45,918 bases of DNA from Pararhodobacter sp. (lineage in GTDB: Bacteria > Pseudomonadota > Alphaproteobacteria > Rhodobacterales > Rhodobacteraceae). Positions 25,110 through 34,005 of this stretch are shown one piece after another. Positions within the stretch are counted from its first letter, which is position 1, and every line of letters begins with the position of its first letter. The notes under the pieces were generated by a model. It saw only the letters and a list, made by a program, of their open reading frames with translations, did not search any database and was not told the origin of the DNA. The stretch spans positions 1-45,918 of the forward strand of contig JAFIEG010000031.1 in the NCBI GenBank assembly GCA_020832665.1, given 5' to 3'. Both the position numbers and the translations under genes were made by a program.

Positions 25110-28100
25110 TGGGCTGCCTCCTGGTTGCCGGTTGCGGGACGGTCGAGCCAGTCCACCTTTTCCATCTTGCGCACGATCACCATCTCGTCGCGGTTAGAGC
25201 CGACGGTGCCGTAATAGTTGAAACCGTAGCTCTGCTGGGCATAGCCGCCGATCATGTGGGTCGGTTTGGTGACCGCCCGCGTGACCGAGTTGTGGATGCC
25301 CCCGCGCTGGCCGGTGATCTGGCTGCCGGGCGTGTTCACGATCTTCTCCTGCGCGTGATACATGAACAGCGTGCCATCCTTCATGCGCTGGCTGACCACG
25401 GCGCGCGCCGTGATCACACCGTTGGAGTTGAACACCTCTACCCAGTCGTTATCGACGATGCCGGCGGTTTTCGCGTCGGTCTCGCTCAGCCACACCACCG
25501 GGCCGCCCCGATTGAGCGTGAGCATCAGCAGATTGTCGGAATAGGTGGAATGGATGCCCCATTTCTGGTGCGGGGTGATGAAGTTGAGCACCACATGCTT
25601 CTCGCCCGATTTGAGCGATTTGGTCGCATCCGCCGTGATCGTCTTCAGATCAACCGGGGGGCGCCAGGTGACGAAGAATTCGCCGAAGGCGCGCATCCAT
25701 TCGTGATCCTGGTAAAGCTGCTGGCGGCCCGAAAGCGTGCGCCATGGGATCAGCTCGTGCACATTGGTCCAGCCGGCATTGTAGCAGACCTCTTCGCTTT
25801 CAATGCCAGACCAGGTGGGCGACGAGATGATCTTGCGCGGCTGCGCGGCGATGTCGCGAAAGCGGATCTTCTCGTCCTCCTTGACGCGGGCCAGATGCGC
25901 ATGCTCGCGCCCGGTGGCCTTCTCCAGCGCCGCCCAAGCCTTGACCGCCACCTCGCCATTGGTTTCGGGGGCCAGCATCAGCACCACTTCGCAGGCGTCG
26001 ATGGCGCTTTCGATCTTCGCCATGCCCTTGGTGGGGCCGTCGGTATGGGTGCCGTTGAGCGCCTTGAGGTGGTGCACCTCGGTCTTGGTGTCCCAAGCGA
26101 TGCCCTTGCCGCCATTGCCCACCTTCTCCATCAGCGGGCCAACCGAGGTGAAGCGCGCATAGAGGTTGGGATAGTCGCGCTCGACTGCGATATAGGCCGG
26201 CGCGGTCTTGCCCGGGATCAGGTCGCACTCGCCGCGCTTCCAGTCCTTGACCACCGGCTGGGCGATCTCGCCGGGGCTGTCATGCTGCAGCGGCAGCTGC
26301 ACCACATCGGTTTCCACGCCCAGAATCTCGGGCGCCACTTCCGAGAATTTCCTGGCAATCGCCTTGAAGATTTCCCAGTCCGATTTACTCTCGTAAGCCG
26401 GGTCCACCGCTGCCTGCAGCGGGTGGATGAAGGGGTGCATGTCACTGGTGTTGAGATCGTCCTTTTCATACCAGCTTGCCGTGGGTAGCACGATATCGGC
26501 GTAAACGGCGGTGGTGGACATGCGAAAATCGATGGTCACCAGCAGGTCGAGCTTGCCCTCGGGCGCCTCGTCATGCCACTTGGCCTCGACCGGCTTCTGC
26601 CCGCCTTCCTGGCCCAGATCCTTGCCCTGCACGCCGTGATCGGTGCCCAGAAGGTGCTTGAGGAAGTACTCATGCCCCTTGCCCGATGAGCCCAGCAGGT
26701 TCGAGCGCCACACGAACAGGTTGCGCGGCCAGTTTTCCGGCGCGTCCGGGTCTTCGCACGACATCTCCAGCGCGCCCGATTTCAGCTGCTCGGCGACATA
26801 GGCGGGAATTTCCTTGCCCGCCTCCTTTGCCGCGCGCGCCACTTCCAGCGGGTTGGTTTTCAGCTGCGGCGCCGAGGGCAGCCAGCCCATGCGCTCTGAC
26901 CGGATGTTGTAGTCGATCAGCGACAGGCTTTCCCAATCGCCTTCGGGCGCGGTGGGCGAAAGGATCTCCTTCGCGCTCACCGTCTCGTAGCGCCACTGAT
27001 CGGTATGGGCATACCACATCGAGGTCGAGTTCATGTGCCGGGGCGGGCGCGCCCAGTCCAGCGCGAAGGCCAGCGGCAGCCAGCCGGTTTGCGGGCGCAG
27101 CTTTTCCTGGCCCACATAATGCGCCCAGCCGCCGCCCGACTGGCCCACGCAACCGCACATCACCAGCATGTTGATGACGGCGCGGTAGTTCATGTCCATG
27201 TGGTACCAGTGGTTCATCGCCGCGCCGATGATGATCATCGACTTGCCGTTGGTCTTTTCGGCATTGCTGGCGAATTCGCGCGCGACATGGATGATCTTGT
27301 CGCGGCTGACACCGGTGATGCGCTCGGCCCAGGCCGGGGTGAAGGGCACATCGGCGTTGTAGTCATCGGCGACATTGTCGCCGCCCAGCCCCCGGTCGAG
27401 CGAGTAATTGGCGCAAAACAGGTCGAACACGGTGGCGGCCAGCGCCTCGGTGCCGTCGGCCAGCGTGACCTTCTTCACCGGCACGTTGCGGGTGAGCACC
27501 CCGCCGCGCTCGTCCTTTTCCCACTGGGTTGTGGCTTCGCCGCCGAACCAGGGGAAATCGACGCCAACCACATCGTCGCGATCATCTTCCAGCACCAGCG
27601 TCAGGCGCGGCTTGACCTCGGTCTTGCCGGCCTTTTCCTCGAGGTTCCATTTACCCTGCTCGCCCCAGCGGAAGCCGATCGAGCCATTGGGCGCCACCAG
27701 CTTGCCGGTGTTCTCGTCGATGCAGATGGTTTTCCATTCCGGGTTGTTCTTCTCGCCGAGATTGCCATCGAGGTCCGAGGCGCGCAGCTGGCGGCCGGGC
27801 ACCAGGTGCTCGCCCTTCTTGTCGAGCAGCACCAGAACCGGCATGTCGCTGTATTTGCGGATATAGTCCTCGAAATAGGGCACCTGCCGGTCGAGGTGGA
27901 ACTCGCGCAATATGACATGGCCAAAGGCCATGCCCAGCGCCGCATCGGTGCCCTGCTTGGCGTTGAGCCAGACATCGCCGAATTTCGCGGCTTCCGAATA
28001 GTCAGGGCAGATCACCGCCGATTTGGTGCCGCGATAGCGCGCCTCGGTGTAGAAATGCGCGTCCGGCGTGCGCGTTTGCGGCACGTTCGAGCCCCACAGC

Positions 28101-28852
28101 AGCAGATAGCCGGCGTTGTACCAATCCGCGCTTTCGGGCACGTCGGTCTGCTCGCCCCAGGTCATGGGCGAGGCCGGCGGCAGGTCGCAATACCAGTCAT
28201 AGAAGCTCATGCAGGTGCCGCCCAGAAGCGACAGGTAGCGCGAGCCGGCGGCATAGCTGACCATCGACATGGCCGGAATCGGCGAGAAGCCGAACACCCG
28301 GTCAGGCCCGTAGGTGCGCGCCGTCCAGGCATTGGCCGCCGCCGTCATCTCGGTCACTTCATCCCAGCTGGCGCGCACAAAGCCGCCGGTGCCGCGCTTT
28401 CTGGTGTAGCTGGCGCGCGCGGCCGGGTCTTGCTGGATTGCCTCCCAGGCCTTGACCGGGCTCAGCGATTTGCGCTTCTCGCGCCACAGGCGCATCAGCG
28501 CGCCACGCACCAGCGGCGTCTTCACGCGGTTGGCGCTGTAGAGATACCATGAATAGCTGGCCCCGCGCGCACAGCCGCGTGGCTCGTGATTGGGCAGGTC
28601 GGGGCGCGTGCGCGGGTAATCGGTCTGCTGGGTCTCCCAGGTGACGATGCCCGACTTGACATAGATCTTCCACGAGCAGGAACCGGTGCAGTTCACCCCG
28701 TGGGTCGAGCGCACGATCTTGTCGTGCTGCCAGCGCTTGCGATAGGTGTCTTCCCAGTCGCGGTTCTCGATCGTGGTCTGGCCGTGACCGTCCGAGAAGG
28801 TGTCCTTGCGAACGCTTCTCAGAAAATTCAGCCGGTCAAGTAGATGGCTCAT
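25106..28852 (-). CDS. narG: Respiratory nitrate reductase alpha subunit, Mo-bisMGD
   Basis: 1248 residues, almost the same as E. coli NarG. The FS0 cluster ligands are H51, C55, C59 and C94 (STHGVNCTGSCSW, PRGCARG). The conserved FYDWYCDLPPASP near 217-230 contains the Asp that binds Mo in E. coli. It reduces nitrate to nitrite in the cytoplasm with electrons from NarH; there is no Tat signal, so it is the membrane-bound Nar type and not periplasmic Nap. The start at 28852 is supported by GGAG about 8 nt upstream; an upstream in-frame extension is not protein-like. Confidence 0.98.
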   Translation of the reverse strand: MSHLLDRLNFLRSVRKDTFSDGHGQTTIENRDWEDTYRKRWQHDKIVRSTHGVNCTGSCSWKIYVKSGIVTWETQQTDYPRTRPDLPNHEPRGCARGASYSWYLYSANRVKTPLVRGALMRLWREKRKSLSPVKAWEAIQQDPAARASYTRKRGTGGFVRASWDEVTEMTAAANAWTARTYGPDRVFGFSPIPAMSMVSYAAGSRYLSLLGGTCMSFYDWYCDLPPASPMTWGEQTDVPESADWYNAGYLLLWGSNVPQTRTPDAHFYTEARYRGTKSAVICPDYSEAAKFGDVWLNAKQGTDAALGMAFGHVILREFHLDRQVPYFEDYIRKYSDMPVLVLLDKKGEHLVPGRQLRASDLDGNLGEKNNPEWKTICIDENTGKLVAPNGSIGFRWGEQGKWNLEEKAGKTEVKPRLTLVLEDDRDDVVGVDFPWFGGEATTQWEKDERGGVLTRNVPVKKVTLADGTEALAATVFDLFCANYSLDRGLGGDNVADDYNADVPFTPAWAERITGVSRDKIIHVAREFASNAEKTNGKSMIIIGAAMNHWYHMDMNYRAVINMLVMCGCVGQSGGGWAHYVGQEKLRPQTGWLPLAFALDWARPPRHMNSTSMWYAHTDQWRYETVSAKEILSPTAPEGDWESLSLIDYNIRSERMGWLPSAPQLKTNPLEVARAAKEAGKEIPAYVAEQLKSGALEMSCEDPDAPENWPRNLFVWRSNLLGSSGKGHEYFLKHLLGTDHGVQGKDLGQEGGQKPVEAKWHDEAPEGKLDLLVTIDFRMSTTAVYADIVLPTASWYEKDDLNTSDMHPFIHPLQAAVDPAYESKSDWEIFKAIARKFSEVAPEILGVETDVVQLPLQHDSPGEIAQPVVKDWKRGECDLIPGKTAPAYIAVERDYPNLYARFTSVGPLMEKVGNGGKGIAWDTKTEVHHLKALNGTHTDGPTKGMAKIESAIDACEVVLMLAPETNGEVAVKAWAALEKATGREHAHLARVKEDEKIRFRDIAAQPRKIISSPTWSGIESEEVCYNAGWTNVHELIPWRTLSGRQQLYQDHEWMRAFGEFFVTWRPPVDLKTITADATKSLKSGEKHVVLNFITPHQKWGIHSTYSDNLLMLTLNRGGPVVWLSETDAKTAGIVDNDWVEVFNSNGVITARAVVSQRMKDGTLFMYHAQEKIVNTPGSQITGQRGGIHNSVTRAVTKPTHMIGGYAQQSYGFNYYGTVGSNRDEMVIVRKMEKVDWLDRPATGNQEAAQ

Positions 28853-28925
28853 GGCTGTCTCCGTTCTTGGGTTGGGTGGCGGGCGCGACAGGGCGCCCGC
28901 GCATTGTCGGCGGGGCACAGGCCGG

Positions 28926-30527
28926 TCAGGGGTTCTGGATGTAGGCGTTGCGGCGCAGATAGAACCACCAGTTCAGGATCATGCAGAGCGCGTAGAACAC
29001 CGCGAAGCCGTACATCGCGTATTCCGGGGTTCCGCCGCGCACCTGCTCGCCGATGATGATAGGCGCGACAAAGGCGCCATAGGCGGCCACCGCCGAGGTC
29101 CAGCCCAGCACCGGGCCGGCCTGCTCGCGGTTGTAGATCACGCCGATGGTGCGGAAGGTCGAGCCGTTGCCGATGCCGGTTGCCGCGAAAATGATGATGA
29201 ACAGCACCAGGAAGATGAAGAAATACTGCTCGGGCGTCTGCGACTGGTAGGCCAGCATCATGACATAGCCGACAGCAGCCGAGGCAATCACCATCACGCC
29301 GGCGATCCACTGGGTCACGATCGAGCCGCCGAACTTGTCGGAAAGCCAGCCCCCCGGCGGACGGATCAGCGCGCCGATGAAGGGGCCGATCCAGGCATAG
29401 GTCAGCGCACTCGGTGCGTTCGGGTTTTCGACCCGCTGCATGACACCGTCAACCTCGACACTTGTATAGCCGAAAATCACCGTGATGCCGAGCGGCAGCG
29501 CCATCGAGTAGCCGATGAACGAGCCGAAAGTCAGGATGTAGAGGATGGTCATCGACCAGGTGTGCTTGTCCTTGAAGATGGTGAACTGATTACCCATGCT
29601 GCGACCGATCTGTCCCGGCATCAGGCGCATGAATACCAGCGTGAGCACGCAGATCAGGATGACGGCGACAAAGACATTGAGCACCCCCAGTCCCGTCGGC
29701 GCGGGCAGGAACAGATAAAGCCCGATGACCGAGGTCAGGAAACCCACGCCGTAAAGCCCCAGTACCTTGCCGAAAGACCCGAGCGTGCTGCCCATGTCGG
29801 GCGAGAGCGGCTTGAGGTTGTTCATGCCGAACCATGCCAGCGTCACCAGCGGGATCAGGATTGCCGCCCAGATTAAGCCGGCATTCTGGATATAGGTCGG
29901 CGTACCGGCCTCAATCCTGCCAATCAGTGTGCCGCTATCGCGGATCAGGGCGATGGGATCGCCGGCGATGGCACCGAAGATGCCGACGGTCATCACGGTC
30001 GGAATCAGGATTTGCATCGTGGTGACGCCGAAATTGCCAAGCCCGGCATTCAGCCCAAGCGCCAGACCCTGCTGCCGTCTGGGAAAGAAGGTGCTGATAT
30101 TGCTCATCGAGGCCGCGAAATTGCCACCACCGATACCCGAGAGCAGCGCGGCAAGCTGGAACTTCCACAACGGGGTGTTCGGATCTTGCAGGAACAGGCC
30201 GGTCAGCAGGGCCGGCGGGATCAGCAGCGCGGAGGTCAGAAAGATCGTGTTCCGCCCGCCCGCGATCCGGATCATGAACGAGGCCGGGATGCGCAGCGTG
30301 GCGCCGGTCAGACCGGCGATGGCCGTCAGCGTGAACAGCTCGGCCTGGGTAAAGGGGAAGCCCGCATTGAGCATCTGCACGGTGATCATGCCCCACATCA
30401 GCCAGACGGCGAAGCCGCACAGCAGATTGGGGATCGAGATCCAGAGGTTCCGGTTCGCCACCCCCTTTCCCGTCTGTTGCCAGAACGTCTCGTCTTCGAC
30501 GTCCCATCTTTCCATGTCCTTGGCCAT
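28926..30527 (-). CDS. narK: Nitrate/nitrite MFS transporter, NarK2 type
   Basis: 533 residues, 12 membrane helices. It has the two nitrate signature regions of the NNP family (GIGGGNFAASMSNISTFFPR, and AATGIGNGSTFRTIGVIY). The Arg residues that bind nitrate are in the first (GATLRIPASF) and second half. NarK2-type proteins exchange nitrite for nitrate. The start at 30527 is preceded by GGAGAAAAAA; a frame to 30602 overlapping the narK1 stop is open, but its residues look non-coding. Relatives in Paracoccus are fused to a NarK1 half in one chain; here they are separate genes 71 bp apart. Confidence 0.93.
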   Translation of the reverse strand: MAKDMERWDVEDETFWQQTGKGVANRNLWISIPNLLCGFAVWLMWGMITVQMLNAGFPFTQAELFTLTAIAGLTGATLRIPASFMIRIAGGRNTIFLTSALLIPPALLTGLFLQDPNTPLWKFQLAALLSGIGGGNFAASMSNISTFFPRRQQGLALGLNAGLGNFGVTTMQILIPTVMTVGIFGAIAGDPIALIRDSGTLIGRIEAGTPTYIQNAGLIWAAILIPLVTLAWFGMNNLKPLSPDMGSTLGSFGKVLGLYGVGFLTSVIGLYLFLPAPTGLGVLNVFVAVILICVLTLVFMRLMPGQIGRSMGNQFTIFKDKHTWSMTILYILTFGSFIGYSMALPLGITVIFGYTSVEVDGVMQRVENPNAPSALTYAWIGPFIGALIRPPGGWLSDKFGGSIVTQWIAGVMVIASAAVGYVMMLAYQSQTPEQYFFIFLVLFIIIFAATGIGNGSTFRTIGVIYNREQAGPVLGWTSAVAAYGAFVAPIIIGEQVRGGTPEYAMYGFAVFYALCMILNWWFYLRRNAYIQNP

Positions 30528-30598
30528 TTTTTTCTCCATTCTGGTTTTCGGCCTGTGAAGCCGGGCAAGATCAGCCCGAAACCTGGCCGCGCATCTGG

Positions 30599-32245
30599 TC
30601 ATTTCACCGGTTCGGCCGGCCCGTTGCCGAGGCGTGCAAGCGCCCGGCGCAACTCGTCGATGGATTTGAACTGCGCCTTGAGTTGCAGCCCGCCGCCGCG
30701 CTCGCTCAGCTCGATCTTGTCGGAGCCGGCGAAGAGCGCCGCGATCTCGGCCTCGGCGGCCTTCTTCTCGGCGGCCTCGCGGGCGATCTCGCGGTCAACC
30801 GACGAGATGACGTATTCGTCGTCGAAACCGCCCTCGGGCTCCTTCAGCCAGATCAGGCAGATCAGCCAGCTCAGGAAGGCGCCCGCCGCGATGATGAAGA
30901 AGAACTGCTGCGGCGTGACGAACATGAAGACGAACAGGTAGAACACCGCGCCGACATTGCCGTAGGCCCCGGCCATGCCCGAGATCTGCCCGGTCACGCG
31001 CCGCTTGATCGAGGGGATGATGCCGAAGGTCGCGCCTTCTGCCCCCTGCACGAAGAAGCTGCACATGATGGTAATGGCGATGGCAATGATCAGCGGCCAG
31101 TTCGAATTCAGCAGCCCCATCAGCACGAAGCCGATGCCGATGCCGAACATGTAGGCCAGCATCACGAAGCGGCGGTTGCCGTAGCGGTCTGAAACCAGCC
31201 CGCCCATGGGCCGCGCGAACAGGTTGACGAAGGCAAAGCTGGCGGCGATCAGCCCGGCTGCGGCGGCGGTCAGACCCCAGGTCTCCTCGAAGAACATGGG
31301 CAGCATCGACACCACCGCCAGCTCGGCACCGAAATTGGCGAAATAGGTGGCGTTCAGCGCCGCGACCGATTTGAACGGGTATCTGTCGTCCTTGGGCACG
31401 CCCCGGCGCAGGATCGGCACATTGACCCTGAGCGCCTGCACGATCTGGTAGAGAACGACCACGACGATGGCGAAATAGCAGAATGTCGCCGTCATCGGGT
31501 CGATATAGCCCATCAGCTGGATGCGATAGACAAGGATGCTCAGAATGCCGACCATGGGCACGATGAAGATGCACAAGAGCGCCAGATCGCCCCAGCTGGA
31601 CACTTCCAGCGCCGAGGCCTTGCGCGGCTTTTTGTGGGTGTCGGCGGTGGCGCCGTCGGTGATGGCGAACCAGTAGAAGACGCCATAGGCGGCCATCACC
31701 ACGCCCGAGGTGGCGATCGCCCAGCGCCAGCCATCCTCGCCGCCATAGAGGACAAGCGCGATGGTGGGCAGGGTAATCGCCGCCGCGGCCGAGCCGAAAT
31801 TGCCCCAGCCGGCGTAGAAACCCTCGGCGAAGCCGATGTCGCGCGGGCGGAACCACAGCGCGGTCATGTGGATGCCGACCACGAAGCTGGCGCCGATCGA
31901 CGACAGAACCAGGCGCGAGGTGAACAGCACCTCGCGTGTGTCGCCAAAGGCGAAGACGAAGGTCGGCAGCGCCATGATGACCATCAGCACCGAGAACACC
32001 CGGCGCGGGCCGTAGCGGTCGAGCGCCATGCCGACGATGATGCGCGCGGGAATGGTCAGCGCCACGTTGGCGATGGCGAAAAGGCGGATGTCGTCGCGCG
32101 TCAGCCAGTCGACCGAGCGCAGCATGGATGACGCCAGTGGCGCCATGTTGAACCAGACATAGAAGCAGATGAAGAAGGCGATCCAGGTCAGGTGTAGGGC
32201 CTTGATCTCGGCATTCCTGAACCGGAAGAGATCACTGACTTGCAT
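30599..32245 (-). CDS. narK: Nitrate MFS transporter, NarK1 type
   Basis: 548 residues, 12 membrane helices with a long C-terminal cytoplasmic tail (about 470-548, with AEKKAAEAEIAALFAGSDKI). The NNP-like segments are FYAGWGNFGSAAAAITLP and GMAGAYGNVGAVFYLF. NarK1-type proteins are thought to bring nitrate in with protons, which starts respiration before nitrite is available for exchange. The start at 32245 follows usp by 48 bp, so both are likely on one mRNA. It ends just upstream of narK2. Confidence 0.92.
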   Translation of the reverse strand: MQVSDLFRFRNAEIKALHLTWIAFFICFYVWFNMAPLASSMLRSVDWLTRDDIRLFAIANVALTIPARIIVGMALDRYGPRRVFSVLMVIMALPTFVFAFGDTREVLFTSRLVLSSIGASFVVGIHMTALWFRPRDIGFAEGFYAGWGNFGSAAAAITLPTIALVLYGGEDGWRWAIATSGVVMAAYGVFYWFAITDGATADTHKKPRKASALEVSSWGDLALLCIFIVPMVGILSILVYRIQLMGYIDPMTATFCYFAIVVVVLYQIVQALRVNVPILRRGVPKDDRYPFKSVAALNATYFANFGAELAVVSMLPMFFEETWGLTAAAAGLIAASFAFVNLFARPMGGLVSDRYGNRRFVMLAYMFGIGIGFVLMGLLNSNWPLIIAIAITIMCSFFVQGAEGATFGIIPSIKRRVTGQISGMAGAYGNVGAVFYLFVFMFVTPQQFFFIIAAGAFLSWLICLIWLKEPEGGFDDEYVISSVDREIAREAAEKKAAEAEIAALFAGSDKIELSERGGGLQLKAQFKSIDELRRALARLGNGPAEPVK

Positions 32246-32293
32246 GATAACGTCCTGCGGATGAGTGTGGGGCGCGTTTCCGGCGGGGCATGC

Positions 32294-32767
32294 TCATTCG
32301 GCGTGGGTGGGAATGATCAGCAGCGGGCATGAGGCCCGCCTGGCCAGAAAGGCCGAGACCGAACCGAAGGTCATGTGATCGAATTCCTCGACCAGCGCAT
32401 CGATCCTCTTGGTGATGAAGTTGAACGGGCCCGGGTCGGGCTTGTGACTGTGGCGCGCCATGACCAGCAGATCAGGCTTGCGCTCCTCGATTGCACGAAG
32501 GATCATCTTGCGCGCATCGCCCTCGGCGATCAGCACGCGGGTCTCGAATCCGGCGGCGGCCAGTTCGGCGGCGGCTGCTTCAGTGCCCTGTTTCTGCTCG
32601 GTGTACTGCACCGAGAAAAGCTCGTCGGCGCCGGCGGTTGAAGATCCTACATCCTCGACCACCGTGATCAGGGTGATCGTCGGCTTCATCGGGGCGAGCA
32701 GATCGCGCACGGTATCGAGCGCGATCCGCGCGTTGCGAGAATTGTCATAGGCCAGCATCACATGCAT
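32294..32767 (-). CDS. Universal stress protein (UspA family) at the head of the nar operon
   Basis: 157 residues, one Usp domain. It begins HVMLAYDNSRNARIALDTVR and ends with the nucleotide-binding GSVSAFLARRASCPLLIIP. Between the ARHSHKP strand and the GSVS loop lies an unusual stretch (NFITKRIDALVEEFDHMTF) in place of the common short G-rich loop, so ATP binding is uncertain. The ATG at 32767 has GGAGAG at good spacing; an open frame further upstream runs through the intergenic FNR site and is not coding. As first gene behind an FNR-type site it should be induced with nitrate respiration; its job there is unknown. Confidence 0.85.
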   Translation of the reverse strand: MHVMLAYDNSRNARIALDTVRDLLAPMKPTITLITVVEDVGSSTAGADELFSVQYTEQKQGTEAAAAELAAAGFETRVLIAEGDARKMILRAIEERKPDLLVMARHSHKPDPGPFNFITKRIDALVEEFDHMTFGSVSAFLARRASCPLLIIPTHAE

Positions 32768-32842
32768 CGGTCTCTCCACATGCCTGCGGTGCGGGTTTGC
32801 ACCGGCTTGTGGCCACACCGTCACAGCTAGCAGGCCGAAAAC

Positions 32843-32856
32843 TTGACACAGATCAA
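32843..32856. promoter_or_regulatory. FNR/NarR-type site for the usp-nar operon
   Basis: Read on the minus strand the site is TTGATCTGTGTCAA, a full match to TTGAT-N5-TCAA. Its centre is about 82 bp before the usp start, which leaves room for a promoter about 40 bp downstream as in FNR-activated class II promoters. FnrL and/or NarR are likely binders. Confidence 0.8.
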
Positions 32857-32978
32857 AGCAGGCTCCGGCGATCAGAAAATCGAACGTCAATTGCAATGGG
32901 TTAAGGTTTGCGGCAAAATCGACCACCGGATCACATTGCAGAATCGGGTGGGCGAGTTGATGATCTGGGCGTGCCCGC

Positions 32979-32992
32979 TTGAAAACGATCAA
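32979..32992. promoter_or_regulatory. FNR/NarR-type site just before narR
   Basis: The sequence TTGAAAACGATCAA reads TTGATCGTTTTCAA on the minus strand and matches TTGAT-N5-TCAA. It ends only 16 bp before the narR ATG, next to the AGGAG ribosome site (32998-33003). A protein bound there would block the narR promoter or leader rather than activate it, so self-repression is the simplest reading. The other site, 122 bp further left, could serve both directions. Confidence 0.65.
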
Positions 32993-33008
32993 GAGAATCA
33001 GGAGCCCC

Positions 33009-33755
33009 ATGCGCCCCGAAGATCTGCCCGAGATTCGCCACCTCAGCCTGTTTCGCGACATGTCGCAGGTGAATTTCAATGCGCTGATGGACAGCTCCTA
33101 CGCGCAGATCTTCCCGCCCTCGCTTGATCTTATCCGCCAGGGCGATCTGGCCGATTTCCTGCATATCGTGCTTGACGGTTCGGTCGAGCTTTACGCAAGC
33201 TGGGGCGAGCGCGAATGCACCATGGCGGTTGTCGAGCCGGTTTCCACCTTCATCCTGGCCGCCTGCATCCGCGATGCGCCCTATCTGATGTCGGCACGCA
33301 CGCTCGAACGCACGCGCATCATCCTCGTGCCCTCGTCCGATCTGCGCGCCATGTTCCGCCGCGATACCGAGTTCGCGGTGGCGGTCATCAACGAGTTGGC
33401 CGCCTGTTACCGCTCGGTGGTGCGCAGCGCCAAGGCGCTCAAGCTGCGCAACTCGCGCGAGCGTGTCGCGGCCTATCTGCTGCGCCAGTCGCTGCTGGCC
33501 GGGGGTGTTTTGTCCTATCGGCTGCCGGTCGAAAAGCGGCTGCTGGCCTCGTATCTGGGAATGACACCCGAGAACCTGTCGCGCACCCTGCGTGCGCTCG
33601 AGGCCGAGGGCGTGAAGATCGATGGCGCGCGCGTCATCATCACCGACCGCGACAGGCTTTCGGATCTGGCCCGGCCCGATCTGCTGATCGACGGGCCCGA
33701 CCTTGATGCCCTGGGCGCCGGCGCCAGTCTGCCGCATGCAAGGCGCGGCGCCTGA
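33009..33755 (+). CDS. narR: CRP/FNR-family regulator of nitrate respiration, NarR-like
   Basis: 248 residues: cyclic-nucleotide-like sensor domain (about 10-130), dimer helix, winged HTH. The recognition helix TPENLSRTLR has E188-x-x-S191-R192, the residues with which FNR reads TTGAT. The N-terminal Cys cluster of FNR is absent (only C70, C86 and C133), so it does not carry an FNR-type [4Fe-4S] cluster. It is divergent from usp-narK, as narR of Paracoccus is from narK; that protein responds to nitrate/nitrite. AGGAG lies 5 nt before the ATG. A Dnr/NnrR-like nitric oxide sensor is the main alternative. Confidence 0.8.
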   Translation: MRPEDLPEIRHLSLFRDMSQVNFNALMDSSYAQIFPPSLDLIRQGDLADFLHIVLDGSVELYASWGERECTMAVVEPVSTFILAACIRDAPYLMSARTLERTRIILVPSSDLRAMFRRDTEFAVAVINELAACYRSVVRSAKALKLRNSRERVAAYLLRQSLLAGGVLSYRLPVEKRLLASYLGMTPENLSRTLRALEAEGVKIDGARVIITDRDRLSDLARPDLLIDGPDLDALGAGASLPHARRGA

Positions 33756-33841
33756 AGAAGGGGCCCGAAACCGTTTCCGGTTGCGCAAATCGGCGCGATT
33801 GGGATGGCCCCCTTGCCACCGTCAAGTCTGGAACGGGGTAT

Positions 33842-33859
33842 GGCGGGGTTCACCCCGCC
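33842..33859 (+). terminator. Hairpin downstream of narR
   Basis: Perfect 7-bp stem GGCGGGG/CCCCGCC with a TTCA loop, 86 bp after the narR stop. No U run follows, so it is at best a weak or Rho-assisted terminator. Between it and the oxidoreductase end at 34006 I see nothing else. Confidence 0.4.
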
Positions 33860-34005
33860 CTCGTAGTGCGTTCAAGCAAACGCAAGTCCCGGCCCGTGCC
33901 GGGTGATCTGGCGCAGGTCGGTGGCATCAGCGCGGCGAGGGTGGAGGGCTGGAAGCACAGCGCATACCGAACCGGGCACAGGGGCGCCGGTCAGGGCATG
34001 CCGGA

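Noticed and set aside
30528-30602. N-terminal extension of narK2 starting at an ATG overlapping the narK1 stop
   Set aside because: The added residues (RCAARFRADLARLHRPK) do not resemble the family N-terminus, and a good ribosome site lies before the ATG at 30527.
32768-33079. N-terminal extension of the Usp protein to 33079
   Set aside because: It would run through the FNR-type sites and into narR on the other strand; a GGAGAG site supports the ATG at 32767.
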